64,000 bases of DNA from Meconema thalassinum (GCA_946902985.2 OX336390.1:524786861-524850860), one strand, 5' to 3'. Positions 34,556-44,942 are shown, numbered from the stretch's first letter. Numbers and translations are program-made. Notes: generated from the sequence alone by a model not told the origin.

Positions 34556-35139
34556 CTTATAAAATGGTCGAGGAAACACTAGTTTAGACAGTGGACCCCC
34601 TACAATATTAAATATTAAGCTTTACATTTGTACATCTACATTATTATTTTCTTTCATAAATTGGTATGATACACGGAATGAATAGAGAAACATTGAGCAG
34701 AAAAAAAAGTATTCACATTTGTATGGGCAAGAGAAGAGAATTCTTTACACCGATACCTTTCGAAGTCACGTGACTTAAAGAGACAATAACCACGCATCTC
34801 ACGATTGATGTCGTGCGACGGTGTAGGTGAGAAGGTGCACTTTGACTTGATGGCTCCACGTGTCAGATCAGACATAGATCCTCATTAATTGCGAGATCGG
34901 AGCATAGGTTATAACATTCGAAAAACAGTTCGTAGGAGCAACCTATGTATTTTACGGTGTTAGAACTGTGAGATCCGGGTGGAAAAGGCCCATATGGTTA
35001 TTGGCCACCTCAACAGCCTTTTGCTGCTCACTAAGTCCGACTCCGTGACTAACTGGTTAGCATTCTTGGCAGAGCCGGGAATTTAAGCCAGGTCAACAGC
35101 TAAGCATGCTAGCCTCTACACCACGAGGTGATCTGTGAT
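34556..35139. other. Unassigned plus an antisense tRNA-like head
   Basis: About 35035-35130 reads in reverse complement as a tRNA-like SINE head (A box 'tggtgtagaggctagcatgc', B box near 'ggcttaaattcccggctc'). The rest is unassigned; frame 34654-34875 has no motif. Confidence 0.45.
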
Positions 35140-36085
35140 GACATTGTCATCTTGGCCGATTCATCAAAGGATTTGAATGAGTTTCTAAACGGCACGGACT
35201 CGGTCTTGAGGAAATAATTCATGATGAAAAGCAATAATTACAGTAGGAGCAACAACAAAAATTGAATGTAGTCAAAAGAAATAAAAAACCCTATAGACAT
35301 CGAATTGGCAGGTAAAAGCTAAAAGAAGTAGAAGATTTCTGCTACTTGGGAAACAAAATAAGCAGTGATGGACGAAGAAAGGAGGATATAAGACAAGAGT
35401 TTAGTGCTTTTCAATCGGTCAACACGAATGTACCCAAAAGAGCTGGGTTATGCCCTAATCCTGAAATACATTACATGAGATTAATAAATTCGTGTTGACC
35501 GACTGAAAAGCACTAAACTCTTGTTTACTAAGGCAACACTGAAAAAAATTCGCTTCAAACCCCACAATGAGGATATAAGAGTAGGTTGGCACTGGAAAGG
35601 AAAGCTTTTCTACGGAAATGGAATTTGTTAACATCAAATATAGATTTAGGTATTAGAAAGTCATTTAGAAGCCTTTGTCAGGAGTGTGGTGCTTTATAGA
35701 AATTAAACTTGGACTGCTGGTGCAGAAGAATAGAGGAGAATAGAAGCATTTGAATTGTGGTGTTATAGGAGAATGATTATGATTAGATGGGCGGGTCGAA
35801 TAATACATGAAGAGGTATTAAGGCCAGTGTGGGATGAGATTTTTCTGACGAATGTTAATGAAGAGAAGAGATAGGTTGGTGTGGCCCATGCTAAGGCACC
35901 CAGCAATAACAATCGTAGTTAGTGGACGTAAGGGTCGATGAATAGAGCTGCTGGGGCAGACCATGGTTAGAATATCAACAGATTGCCTCGGATGTAGGTG
36001 TGGTAGCTAAGTAGGGATGACATATTTAGTTCACGACAGAGAGGTTTGGACAGTTGCTAGAAATCAGTCTAAAGACTGAAGACTC
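35140..36085 (+). pseudogene. LINE reverse-transcriptase relic
   Basis: Reading through several stops and frame changes, I recognise the RT catalytic region 'DDIVILADSSKDLNEFL' (about 35147-35197), then 'VEDFCYLGNKISSDGRRKED' (about 35327-35386), 'RLALERKAFLRKWNLLTSN' (about 35581-35637), 'IEAFELWCYRRMIMIRWAGR' (about 35736-35796) and 'NRLPRM'-like decay after that. This order is that of LINE ORF2 proteins very common in insect genomes. It is interrupted by the palindromic retroposon at 35394-35568. It is dead. Confidence 0.8.
35394..35568. mobile_element. Palindromic retroposon copy with 12-bp TSD
   Basis: A 175-base copy of the palindromic retroposon at 3317-3539: arms from 'caagagtttagtgctttt' to its complement 'aaaagcactaaactcttg', a shortened right arm, and the same 3' part ('ttactaaggcaacactga'). 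The flanking repeat is gaggatataaga (35382-35393 and 35569-35580). It splits the LINE relic, whose reading resumes after it. Confidence 0.82.
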
Positions 36086-36765
36086 GGACACATACGTTAC
36101 ATATATATTCTTTTGAGACTGTTTTGTCTTACAGCGTCCAGTCTAGTCTGCAAGACTCTGTTTGCAAACAAGTCGCCTCCAAGATGCCCTATTAGCAGTT
36201 AGTCTATTCTGCTTCTATACCTCTCACTTTGAAATCGTTTAACACTTAATCTAACCATCGCCTCCTAGATCTCTTCTTCTCTTACCCTCTACAGCCAAAC
36301 TCATTAACCTCTTACGTAATTCATTTCTAACTTCCCGTTTTTTGTTTTTTTTTCGTTCGTTACGAATACCTTGCTGCCATTGCTCCCATATTTGTCCAAG
36401 CAATCAATCGTGATGCCCTAATATCAGCTACCTCTAGCTTATCAGATATCTTGACTCTATCCAGCTTTTACTTCCATCCAGCAATGTCGGACTCAAAACT
36501 AAACAATGCAGGGAGTGTTTGGTCGCTGCACTTTCTTTCTTTTATAAGTGAGTGTGGGCTAGGGCCAGAAATCTAAATATTCCAGTGTACAGTGACTCAA
36601 CGACTTGTTAGTTTTTGAATGCAGAATTTGTTATTTCCGTAATTTTTGATTATATTATATATTTTTAAATGTTTTGTTTCATTAATTTTCGCTATTTTCA
36701 AATTTAGGTGTCAACCTCAAAATACTAAATTCCATTCCAAATTTGTATACTTCAATCTGTGTTAA
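36086..36765. other. Unassigned
   Basis: No gene or repeat is recognised. Confidence 0.4.
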
Positions 36766-36813
36766 GAGGGGCAGATGACCTCGTAGTTCCGCCCTTTAAA
36801 ACAACAATAACTA
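36766..36813 (+). repeat. Short retroposon 3' end
   Basis: Same 3' end as 25230-25282 ('ggggcagatgacctcgtagt' to 'acaacaataactaact'). A TSD is not evident. Confidence 0.65.
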
Positions 36814-36944
36814 ACTTTCTTCCTTGCAGAATACTGTAGATCACAACTGAGAACTCACTGCATTGTGTTTTCTGCACCTCGATTCAGTTTCTCTCCCTTT
36901 ACTACCATCCTGGGAGAATACATAGCCTAAGACACATAAAATAA

Positions 36945-38061
36945 CAAGATGTTCAGTAAAGAACATAAAGCCTACTTTCTACTAAAAGCATGGGTATTTT
37001 TTATAACTCTTTGTCCTTTTCAAGGAGTATAATTGATTGTTGGTTGTAGTAGCTTGTTGAAATATAACGTGCTATAGGGATATTAAACATGAATATGAGG
37101 TGCCCTTTGCTAATGATACCTCTGTAAGAAATTTCATTCAATTCGGTTTCATCGTGTTTGAATTGATATGGGGAATCGATTTGCACACATACATGGCCGC
37201 TACCTGTAAACTATTGGGCTGATGACCATAGTTAAGACAAAAGATGCTCCCCACAAAATGGTATGTTGTTGCAAAATTTCGTAGAGATCAAACGATCAGG
37301 TTGGTCGTAATTTGATTTAAGCTTTTAACATTTGGGTGGCCGCCATTCCGTTTCCGTCAAGATGGCGGCGATATAAAACATGACACTGAGGTGCCCTTTA
37401 CTAGTGCTGCATCTGTACCAAATATCGTTCAATTCGGTTTTACCGTGTTTGAATTGATAGAGGGAATCGATTTGCACACATACATGGCCGCCATATGCAA
37501 ATTATTGAACTGATGACCTTGTAGCTCGGTCAAAGAACGCTTCTCACATAAATGTATGTTGTTGCAAAATGTGGTAGAGATCAGATGATTAGGTTGGTCG
37601 TAATTTGATTTTAGCTTTTTACATTTGGGTGGCCACCATTACGTTTCCGTCAAGATGGTGGCAATATAAAACATGACACTGAGGAGCCCTTTGCACGTGC
37701 TACCTATGTATCAAATTTCGTTCATTTCGGTTTCACCGTGTTTGAAAAGATAGGGGGAATCGATTTGCACACATACATGGCCGCCATCTGCAATATATAG
37801 GGCTGATGACCTTGCAGCTTAGTCAGAAGATTTTTCATAAATATTCTAAAGGTATAATGTTGCAAAATTTAGTAGAGATCAGATGATAAGTTTGGTCGAA
37901 ATTTGATTTAAGCTTTTAACATTTGGGTGGCCGCCATTACGTTTTTGTCAAGATGGCGGCCATATAAAACATGACACTCAGGTGCCCTTTGCTAGTGATA
38001 CCTCCGTACCAAATTTCGTTCAATTCGGTTTCACCATGTTCGAAATGATAGAGGGGACAGA

Positions 38062-38112
<51 letters not shown>

Positions 38113-38188
38113 CCAGACACACATTTTTTTGGCCCTGTGTAGATCTCATAAGTCTACTTTCATTTTTTGCAAAAATCGAAAGTAGGCT
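36945..38188 (-). mobile_element. HINE-A copy 1 (Helentron-like, non-autonomous)
   Basis: The minus-strand 3' end carries a hairpin (ATGTTC/GAACAT, 36949-36966) next to subterminal AAAGTAGGCT; the 5' end at 38188 has the inverted partner AGCCTACTTTC... This subterminal inverted repeat, internal minisatellite, CA microsatellite and terminal hairpin match the layout of Helentron-derived HINE/DINE-1 elements. It holds three to four diverged 300-bp units ('ggccgccattacgtttccgt', 'atggcggc', 'tgacactgaggtgccctttg') and (AC)n at about 38068-38111. Confidence 0.72.
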
Positions 38189-38960
38189 AAAAATGATCCT
38201 CGTAATTCATAAACAGTGCATAGATCGTCTTTTCAAGTTTCAACTATGATGTAAGCCACCATCACGTATGCAGCTTGCCGAGGAGGCAAGCAATCGGGCG
38301 CAGCAGATGGACAGTTCTTACATACGTGCAAAGCGCATTGCAAGCACAGTGTATCTCGTGATGGCACTCTGCATATACCGTCGGGGTAGGAAGATGACTA
38401 ATGGAGTTTGACAGGAAGAATGAAATAGAATATCCCAGCACAACGAAAGTTGAAGTAATGATGGACCCAGTTGCTGTCCAGTGGTCGCCAACCCACGTTC
38501 TACTACTGTACTTGGGATCAGCACGAGTCTCCTATGAGCGTGATTGTATGGTGCATGTTGACCTACGAATGTTACATTAGATTACCTGTTACACTACATA
38601 CTTGTCAACACGTAAAAGTGTGTTCACGGAAATTATGGTCTTACTTTGCTAGATGCAGCGTTGGTGTGTATAATTAGTCTGGGGCAGTTATGGCGAGTAT
38701 CGTAATATGTGTGGACTACGACCTGCCTGTACAATGGCATGACCACTACACTCACTTGTTCCCCTCTTACCTTGTAGCTGCGGGAATTCTTTTAAAATGT
38801 AATTGTGACTTTCATCCGACGGATCAGAGGAAAGCTGAACTCTCGTTCATAACTGATATAACGCCTTATTTAAATAATTTGAATATATCGAAGTTAACTG
38901 GCTAATGACGATGTGCCTTAGGATTAAGGCTCTACAACTCAACTCTGATGTTCAAGAAAT
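38189..38960. other. Unassigned
   Basis: About 38455-38515 shares 'tggtcgccaacccacgt' with 29810-29830, part of the retroposon at 28569-29847. Otherwise no feature; the frames 38471-38677 and 38690-38905 have no motifs. Confidence 0.4.
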
Positions 38961-39338
38961 AATAATAATAATATCGTATGGCTTCGGGTACCGGGTGCAA
39001 GCTTTGTTAATTGACGCACAGAGGGCAGCTTGTACGTCGAATTTTATCGCTCCTTGAAGCGCTATGAAAGTCAAGGAGGTTAGATATCTAAGATCCTTGA
39101 CAGTATAGCGCTTCCAAGTAGAGAAATTAGGAACTTAGTGTTGGCGGAAAATCCCGAGATTAAGTTTGCCATTATGAACACGGCCTACTGGGTTCAAATG
39201 GGTTTTTTAACATGCCAACATCGTATGGCATGCGTATCGTGATTTCTGTCGCCTTTCAAAAATCACTTACCACGGCCAGGAGCGAACCTGCAAGCTTGGG
39301 ATTGGCAGTCCGACACGATAACCACTCACCCACCGTGG
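38961..39338 (-). mobile_element. SINE-E, full-length copy
   Basis: In reverse complement: A-box-like 'gtgggtgagtggttatcgtg', B-box-like 'gcaggttcgctcctggccg', then the body shared with 15035-15410 and an (ATT)n tail at the low-coordinate end. An 8-bp direct repeat 'caagaaat' flanks it (38953-38960; 39339-39346). Confidence 0.8.
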
Positions 39339-39384
39339 CAAGAAATGAGCATTGGGAAATAGGCTAATGTTTATTATTTTATTA

Positions 39385-39768
39385 TTTTTGAATTGCAGCC
39401 AATGGCCATAGCGGGGTATTTTATTTAAACGCCCGTAGGCTCCCCATCAAGTTCAATTTCAAGTAGTTCCAACTTTGGCTACCAGAGATGTCATTATCAC
39501 TGACACCTAGCGGCGAACGTTGGAACTTGATAGAGCGATTCTAATCAAATAACCTAAGAATTAACTACACACTACCCATTGTAGTGGTAGGTTCTTTTAC
39601 AAACCATAAATCTACGACACGGGCCTGCCGACTTTACTTCCCCTCCTAAGGAAGACATACTGAAGGATTTTAACGCTCTTAAAAAATCCGACGACTTTGG
39701 CTGGGTTTGAACCCACGATCTCGGGCATAAGAGTTCAGCATGCTACTGACTACGCCACCAACGTCGTA
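39385..39768 (-). mobile_element. SINE-D2 copy
   Basis: Same subfamily as 34188-34555, sharing the 'ttgcagccaatggccatagc' tail, the 'gcggcgaacgttggaacttg' block and the antisense head ('ggctgggtttgaacccacga'). Flanks are AT-rich and give no reliable TSD. Confidence 0.75.
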
Positions 39769-39955
39769 TTTTTTATTATTATTTTCCTTCTCTGAATTCA
39801 TTTTTGACTTGTCAAATTGCAGAATCTACTGCTCTGGTAAAGCTGAACTATTGGTTTAAAGATCAATCTCAGTTTTCAAACAATCATTTCGTTTAAAGAA
39901 TTTCAACAGTTGTAAGATGAGATCCTTTTTGTCAGACTTGCCAAAGGAGGCTAGC
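39769..39955. other. Unassigned
   Basis: AT-rich spacer with no feature seen. Confidence 0.35.
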
Positions 39956-40122
39956 TTTTTTAGTGACCGTTAAACTCACAGTCATGAGCCACGGGACCTC
40001 CATTTTTACGTGAAATTCAAACCATATTTCACTTCGAAAATATCACATGCGTTAACTGGGAATCGAACCCAGCCACCTTGGTGAGAGGCAAGCAGCTTGA
40101 CCACTGCGCTTTCACGTCCCCC
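39956..40122 (-). mobile_element. SINE-B copy
   Basis: Reverse complement shows the SINE-B head ('gcgcagtggtcaagctgctt', B box 'tgggttcgattcccagtt') and the 'cgtaaaaatggagg' to 'agtttaacggtcact' tail. No clear TSD. Confidence 0.75.
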
Positions 40123-40492
40123 ACTTCTCACTTGAAGCTGTTTGAAAAATGCATTCATCGAACAATAACAAACCAAACATTGTTTTCAAACAGTTTGATA
40201 GATTGCTTCTGCTAATCTTAACCGAAGTTATCAATACATTTTAATTACTTGAACGCCGCCGCCCTTCAGCTAGAGTATCAACAAGCTTTCGACCCGCATG
40301 TCCGCTACCGCCCCTACAGCACAGCAGCCCGCGTTGCTGGTGCTCTCTCTTGTCTCGCATAGCGTGGCCATGATGGCTAAAACTCCCTCTAATAAACTCA
40401 CGGCTGGTGAGCTCGGGATTTAACAACAACGAAAGATTCAAGAGATGAGTAAGTTTTTAAATTTTATTTTGTGACATTGGGGTGAATTCTTT
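40123..40492. other. Unassigned
   Basis: No feature; the minus frame 40241-40441 has no motif. Confidence 0.4.
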
Positions 40493-40738
40493 TGTTTCAC
40501 CTCCAATAGGCTGGTTCTCTCCACAGACAATAAGTTACACATTTTGTATTTATTTTCAAAAGAGATGCTTGTCTCCGCTCGTACTTTTATCAAACAATCC
40601 TTCTGATGCTCAACGAACTTAAAAAAATAATAATGAGACAATTGAAAAAAGATACCATACCCATGGTCATCCACAGCCTTCTCAATCATAATTGATGGTG
40701 CAGCCCTCTGACGGTTACGTGAGTAACTGTTCCAAACA
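40493..40738 (-). repeat. 3' LTR of the BEL/Pao element
   Basis: The 246 bases run TGT...ACA on the minus strand (TGTTTGGAACAG to GGTGAAACA). Positions 40493-40623 match 44346-44476 with about two differences. The 5' limit is set by the purine-rich tract on the minus strand and the TGTTTGG start. Confidence 0.75.
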
Positions 40739-40868
40739 TTCTGCCCACCGTAATTTATATACATTACAACAATGAAACTAGAAAGCATATCTTATGAAAG
40801 CAAAATAATCCCTTTCGATCACTGTCCCATCTTCGTTTGCATCAAATAACACATTGAATTCAAGCACT

Positions 40869-41130
40869 TCACTTGTCTTGCAGAATTGCACAGACCTTCG
40901 GCACTGGGCGCTTGTAGGTCCCCCTTGAAGTGCGTACTGTCACAACACGCACGAGGCTGTCATTGTCGGGGTGAACATCGAGCACGATCCCCGTCTGCCA
41001 TACAAGTGGTGGTTGGTTGTCTTCCTTCAAAAGCACAGAGTACCAGTCTGAAGGTTCGCTGCATCAGAAGTCCACCAGGTGCTTTGATGTAGCTGGGATA
41101 GGTAGTCTTTTGACGAATGCTTCCAAATGT
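40869..41130 (-). pseudogene. BEL/Pao integrase C-terminal end (DUF5641-like)
   Basis: The minus strand reads 'IWKHSSKDYLSQLHQ' and 'WWTSDAANLQTGTL' in one frame, then 'VLLKEDNQPPLVWQTGIV' and 'DNDSLVRVVTVRT' in the next, ending 'KRPVPKVCAILQDK' and a TGA at 40869-40871. This is the conserved tail of BEL/Pao polyproteins. The frame change at about 41046 fits one missing base. Only the last about 85 residues remain of a normally long integrase. Frame 40960-41235 partly reads another frame. Confidence 0.85.
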
Positions 41131-42458
41131 GTTACTAGTACTGCTAAATGAGCTGCTGGTGATGATAGGTTGCTGGGTACCATCCTGATCTGCTCGGGGT
41201 AGGACTGAGGGAGCGAAACGGGGTGATACGGCCATGGCTTTGCCGGCTGCTGGTACGGTCCTGGGATGCTGGGAGGTCGTGACTCCTGATGGACTGCCTG
41301 AGGTTGAACCTGCACGCTCCTTGGCCCCACGATAGAGTACGAATGCGGAGGAACCAGTTCTGGTACACCTGTTGAGGGAAATGATGGTAGATCTTGCTTT
41401 CTATTGCTCCTGGCTGGTCCGAATCTCGCGACTGAAGACTCCGCACCTCTATCTGGAAGTCGGGTGAATGAGGCGAGTCTTGCTTGTGGAATGATGACCA
41501 GAGCACTCTCTCCAGGATGGGATTGGGGGATGTAGCCGTCTTCCTTCTTATCCTCTGCGGTCGTCACGACGATCACCTTGCCACAGAACGTCACATTCTT
41601 CTTCTTCTTCTTCTTCTTCTTCTTCTTCTTCTTCACGCTTTTTCTGCGAACATCCTTGGCGTCAACACCGATGCTTGTGTTATCAGTCTTGGAAGCGTCC
41701 AGTTGACTCACGATCGCCACGTGTTCGTCTACCACGTCCTGGTCCGGACACTCGATGGAGGACGTACTGTTTTTACGCTCCTTTACAGACAACACGCCTG
41801 TGTGAAAACCATTGTCGAAACGGTTCTCACATAAGTTTGCTGGATAGCTGGATAGGAAGTCATTTGCACTATCATAGTTCATCGATTGAGATGGGGCAGG
41901 CAAAGTCGGATTGCCTGTTGTCGTAGGAACTGGGAACGTTGGGGACTTGACGGCATTGTTCAATGTACTTTTAGAGAGCCACGAATCACACTCGGCAGTT
42001 TTCACAAGGGATTGGTCTTTGGGGGGCACCGAGTGGGAAGCAAGAACCTTAACGGAAGAAGGCTTCTTATCGCCAGTATCACCGCCACCTGTTCGACTCG
42101 TGTCTCGTCGCGTCTTGTTACCGGTCGACTCCGCTGTACCGTTCATCTTCTTGAGTCGCCTCTCGTCTTGCTTGGCCTGCAATTCCTTCAGCCACTCTTC
42201 ACTCAACTTGCCCGACATGGAACCCGAAGACTCTGCTTCACCATCCTTATTTCCTTGTTGCCAGAATTGATCAACTTGTTTGTGAAGTACATCATTACGG
42301 ATAAGGTAGGACATTACATGTTTCTTCTCAACCTTGATAGATTGTTTTGGTATTCTACCAGCTAACATCCATCCAAATTCTGTGTTCTGTATAGTAGGAT
42401 GATTCTCTTGCTTGAATTGACTGAAAATTATGAGATAAAGGAAATTTTGATAATTCAT
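41064..42458 (-). CDS. Chimeric ORF: BEL/Pao linker fused to unrelated Ser/Pro-rich protein
   Basis: A 464-codon frame. Residues about 1-66 are BEL/Pao-like ('HPTIQNTEFGWMLAGRI', 'VDQFW'), the segment between protease and reverse transcriptase. From about residue 67 the protein is unrelated: charged ('KLSEEWLKELQAKQDERRLK'), then Ser/Thr-rich, a run of 12 Lys (about 276-287) and 'NVTFCGKVIVVTTAED', then a Pro-rich tail rich in Tyr, Gln and His. Near 41525-41529 a G5 run marks a likely one-base insertion: the other frame (41144-41506) continues with 'NPILERVL'. The look is of a cytoplasmic, disordered cellular protein, but I cannot name it. There are no introns in 1.1 kb. The plus-strand frames over this region (41484-42365) are shadows. 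Confidence 0.6.
   Translation of the reverse strand: MNYQNFLYLIIFSQFKQENHPTIQNTEFGWMLAGRIPKQSIKVEKKHVMSYLIRNDVLHKQVDQFWQQGNKDGEAESSGSMSGKLSEEWLKELQAKQDERRLKKMNGTAESTGNKTRRDTSRTGGGDTGDKKPSSVKVLASHSVPPKDQSLVKTAECDSWLSKSTLNNAVKSPTFPVPTTTGNPTLPAPSQSMNYDSANDFLSSYPANLCENRFDNGFHTGVLSVKERKNSTSSIECPDQDVVDEHVAIVSQLDASKTDNTSIGVDAKDVRRKSVKKKKKKKKKKKKNVTFCGKVIVVTTAEDKKEDGYIPQSHPGESALVIIPQARLASFTRLPDRGAESSVARFGPARSNRKQDLPSFPSTGVPELVPPHSYSIVGPRSVQVQPQAVHQESRPPSIPGPYQQPAKPWPYHPVSLPQSYPEQIRMVPSNLSSPAAHLAVLVTHLEAFVKRLPIPATSKHLVDF
41598..41634. repeat. (TTC)n microsatellite encoding poly-Lys
   Basis: Twelve or so TTC units on the plus strand read as Lys codons in the minus-strand chimeric frame. Such a run can expand by slippage. 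Confidence 0.9.
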
Positions 42459-42590
42459 AACCTATTCATCCTCCTAATAGACTAACCATTAAAGCTAAAG
42501 TCTTTAATCAAAACGGCAGACAAATTATAGAAGGAGAAGGAAAAATCACTCATCTCAATATACAACCGCCTACAACTGCTATAATCATTC
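42424..42590. other. 167-bp insertion between protease and linker, flanked by ACTG
   Basis: ACTG is present at 42420-42423 and 42591-42594, and the BEL/Pao reading on either side joins in one frame if the 163-167 bases are ignored. No GT-AG boundary fits at the repeat, so it is not an intron. The insert is open on the plus strand for about 50 codons but I recognise nothing in it. No TIR is seen. Confidence 0.55.
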
Positions 42591-43290
42591 ACTGTAGAGG
42601 GAATCAAAGAATATAGATGCTCCTAAGAGAAGGTCGACTTGATCCGGTTTATTGAAATGAGGATCAGACAATTCAATGTCTGCAGGTATTTGCCAATCGG
42701 AACTATCGAAAGGTGCTGTTGGAAATAGACCTGTAATGCGAGGCAGCACTGCACAAACTGCATGCACATTGTAGTCTGTAACCCTAGATGAGACATTAAT
42801 TTGACAAATATGCGATGATTCAGTAGCCTGTGCATCACAGATGCCACTTATAGGAATAGACTGACGACTTAACTTTATTCCTATGCGGTCAGCTAAAGAT
42901 TTAGACATAAAATACATTTGTGAGGCACTGTCAAGTAACGCCCGACACTCGAACGTATTACCTTTATTGTCCATTATATTTACTAGAGCCGTTGACAGAA
43001 CAACTTCTACGTGATTGTAGTTGCCCTTCACAGTGCAATATGTCTGTTGATGAGGTCGGAAGCTATTTGAAGTCATACTGTTGCGATGATCCTGCTCGTC
43101 CCTATGTAACAAAGTGGTATGCAGGCAACTGCCTGCGGTGCAATCCACTAGCCTATGGCCGACGCTCAAACAATTAAAGCAAAGATTGTTCACTTTGACA
43201 AATTCTAATTTGGTTGAGAGTTCTGTATCCTTAAATTTCGAACATTTTGTAAGTTTGTGGGTGTCCTTACAGAAGGCACACTCTGCAGTA
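42585..43290 (-). pseudogene. BEL/Pao zinc knuckles and aspartic protease
   Basis: From 43290 downward the frame reads two zinc-knuckle-like motifs, CAFCKDTHKLTKC and CFNCLSVGHRLVDC, then a protease with 'ALLDSASQMYFMSKSLA' (catalytic Asp present; the usual DSG or DTG is DSA here) and ending 'DLLLGASIFFDSLY', the DUF1758-like end. The 42585-43193 frame gives 202 residues from the second knuckle. The stop at its end is produced by the insertion at 42424-42590. Confidence 0.85.
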
Positions 43291-44343
43291 GTACTGAGGA
43301 ACGACCTTCTAGAAATTCTGAGTTCTGATGAGGGATCAGTTGTTTGTAGCGATGAATGAGCTCCAATGTCTGAGCAGTTCCTTCCAAAAAATTTACTAAA
43401 TCTTTCAAACTAGGAAAATTTCTACGGGAGGTTTTGGAATCCCATTGCTTTCTAAGGTTCAGATTGACTTTCTCCAAAACCATGTGTGATAAGATTAGTT
43501 CGTGTAGGGGAGTGTCCACCTCCAACACTTCTATTGCATTTATGTTACTTAGCAGCTGGTTGAGTAACTGCCTGAGTTCTTTAGGAGACTCAGTTCTTGC
43601 AGTAGGTAGGTTTAATAGTTCCTTAATGTGAGAGTCCACAATTAGTTTGGGGTTATCGTATCTTTGGATATCAACTCCCAGGCTACTCTAAAGTTATTAT
43701 CTGTAACAGGTAAGTTTTCTAATAATTTATGGGGCTCGTCAGATAAACATGATAGTAAATAATGATATCTTTGAATGTCTGTCAGACACGTATTGTTTAT
43801 CACCAGTGACTGGAAGGTATCGCTGAAGTGTCTGAAGCTAGATATTATGCCACTGAATGTTGGCAATGCAATCTTTGGCAGTTTAATATTTGGGGGGTTA
43901 GACTGAACAGATTGTGACGGTAAATTGGGTTCTAGTAAGGTGTCCATCCTAGACTCTATCTCCAAACACAGTTCTTCAAATATCTCCCTATCAATATCAT
44001 GTGATTCTTCAGTGTCTTTAATTTCTAACTGGCCTTGTACTACGTTATACACTTCCTTGGAAGTGTGTAATAACTTCTGCCTAACACGAATGTCGTTCAA
44101 TTTGCCACCTTGTTGAAAACTATCTACGTAGCTGACAATTCGTATCAGACGAGCTTTTATTACAGCTCTATTTTTTATGAGTCCTCCCTTTTCAGCGACA
44201 TCCATAATTAAGATTGTGAGCAGAGAGGAAGTATTAATTAGGATAATTGTCACACTGTTTGAATCAATTGTCACATACATTTTTGCGAGCATTTTTGATG
44301 TCTGATACGTAAAATTATTATCTATCCCCACCCAGAGGACCAA
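43205..44343 (-). pseudogene. BEL/Pao gag (DUF1759-like), frameshifted
   Basis: First frame (43642-44343): 'RQKLLHTSKEVYNVVQGQLE', 'IKLPKIALPTFSGIISSFRH' and 'DTFQSLVINNTCLTDIQRYH', the core of the Pao gag domain (LPKI.LP.FSG....W..F...F...). Second frame (43205-43639): 'DSHIKELLNLPTARTESPKE', 'LRQLLNQLLSN' and 'LEKVNLNLRKQWDSKTSRR'. The two join after a one-base loss around 43650, and another frame change near 43310 leads to the zinc knuckles. The first Met of the gag frame is not certain; translation may start at an alternative codon near the PBS. Confidence 0.85.
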
Positions 44344-44345
44344 AA

Positions 44346-44476
44346 TGTTTCACCTCCAATAGGCTGGTTCTCTCCACAGACAATAAGTTACACATTTTGT
44401 ATTTATTTTCAAAAGAGATGCTTGTCTCCGCTCGTACTTTTATTAAACAATCCTTCTGATGCTCAAGGAACTTAAA
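44346..44476 (-). repeat. 5' LTR remnant of the BEL/Pao element
   Basis: 131 bases match the inner part of the 3' LTR (40493-40623). The outer 115 bases are missing and the sequence changes abruptly to a HINE-B end at 44477. Confidence 0.85.
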
Positions 44477-44880
44477 CAAGTAGTTCCGTGAAGAACTATA
44501 CAGCCTATTTTCATATATCCTACTTACGTTAATTGCCTCTATCTACATATGAAATTTCTGTTTGATTGTTTTAATAGATTCGTAGATATTGAGAACCAAC
44601 TAAATATTTCGGATGGTCGCCATGTTGGATTTTATATATGTAGATCCTGAAGTTATGTACTGTTACATGAAGATTATTGTGTACGTGTAGAATTCAAACT
44701 TCAATCGCATGATTATGACACAAGAAGTAACAAGGAGATTTTAAAATTTCGCACAGCTGCCATCTTGTGGTTATGGAAACAATTGAAATAAATTAGATGC
44801 CAGTGGATTAACATTCGTATAAGGATTTACTGTACCAAGTTTCACTGCATTCGGATGGTTAAATTGCGAGAAATCCCGTT
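44477..44880 (-). mobile_element. HINE-B, 3' part
   Basis: In reverse complement it matches 58140-58546, including 'gcgaccatccgaaatattta', 'gaaaataggct' and the terminal hairpin AGTTC-ttcacg-GAACT (at 44482-44497 on plus). It is cut at about 44873-44880 by the segment shared with 33721-33795. Confidence 0.7.
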
Positions 44881-44942
44881 AGTTACTCAACTGCTCACAC
44901 AGCACTGTCAACCGAGTTTAGAATAACAAAGACTTGACACTA
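44881..44942 (+). repeat. Segment shared upstream of Helitron-B copy 2
   Basis: Same as reverse complement of 33721-33795. It starts TCCCGTTAGTTACTC (preceded by A) and ends GACTTGACACTA directly before the TC of copy 2. Confidence 0.75.

Larger units (their letters stand above)
40493..44476 (-). mobile_element. BEL/Pao LTR retrotransposon, internally replaced
   Basis: On the minus strand the order is 5' LTR remnant (44346-44476), gag (44343-43300), zinc knuckles and protease (43290-42585), pro-RT linker (42430-42259), about 1.1 kb of non-BEL coding-like sequence (42258-41140), integrase C-terminal end (41130-40869) and 3' LTR (40738-40493). Reverse transcriptase, RNase H and the integrase core are missing. 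Candidate primer-binding site TGGTCCTCTGGGTGGGG lies just inside the 5' LTR (about 44328-44344), and a purine tract 'ggtgggcagaa' precedes the 3' LTR. Several frameshifts make it defective. Confidence 0.85.

Noticed and set aside
41484..42365. Plus-strand frames of 83-159 codons opposite the BEL/Pao chimeric frame
   Set aside because: They mirror the long minus-strand frame and have no motif.
42424..42590. Intron in the BEL/Pao element
   Set aside because: At the ACTG repeat no register gives GT at one end and AG at the other while keeping the reading frame.
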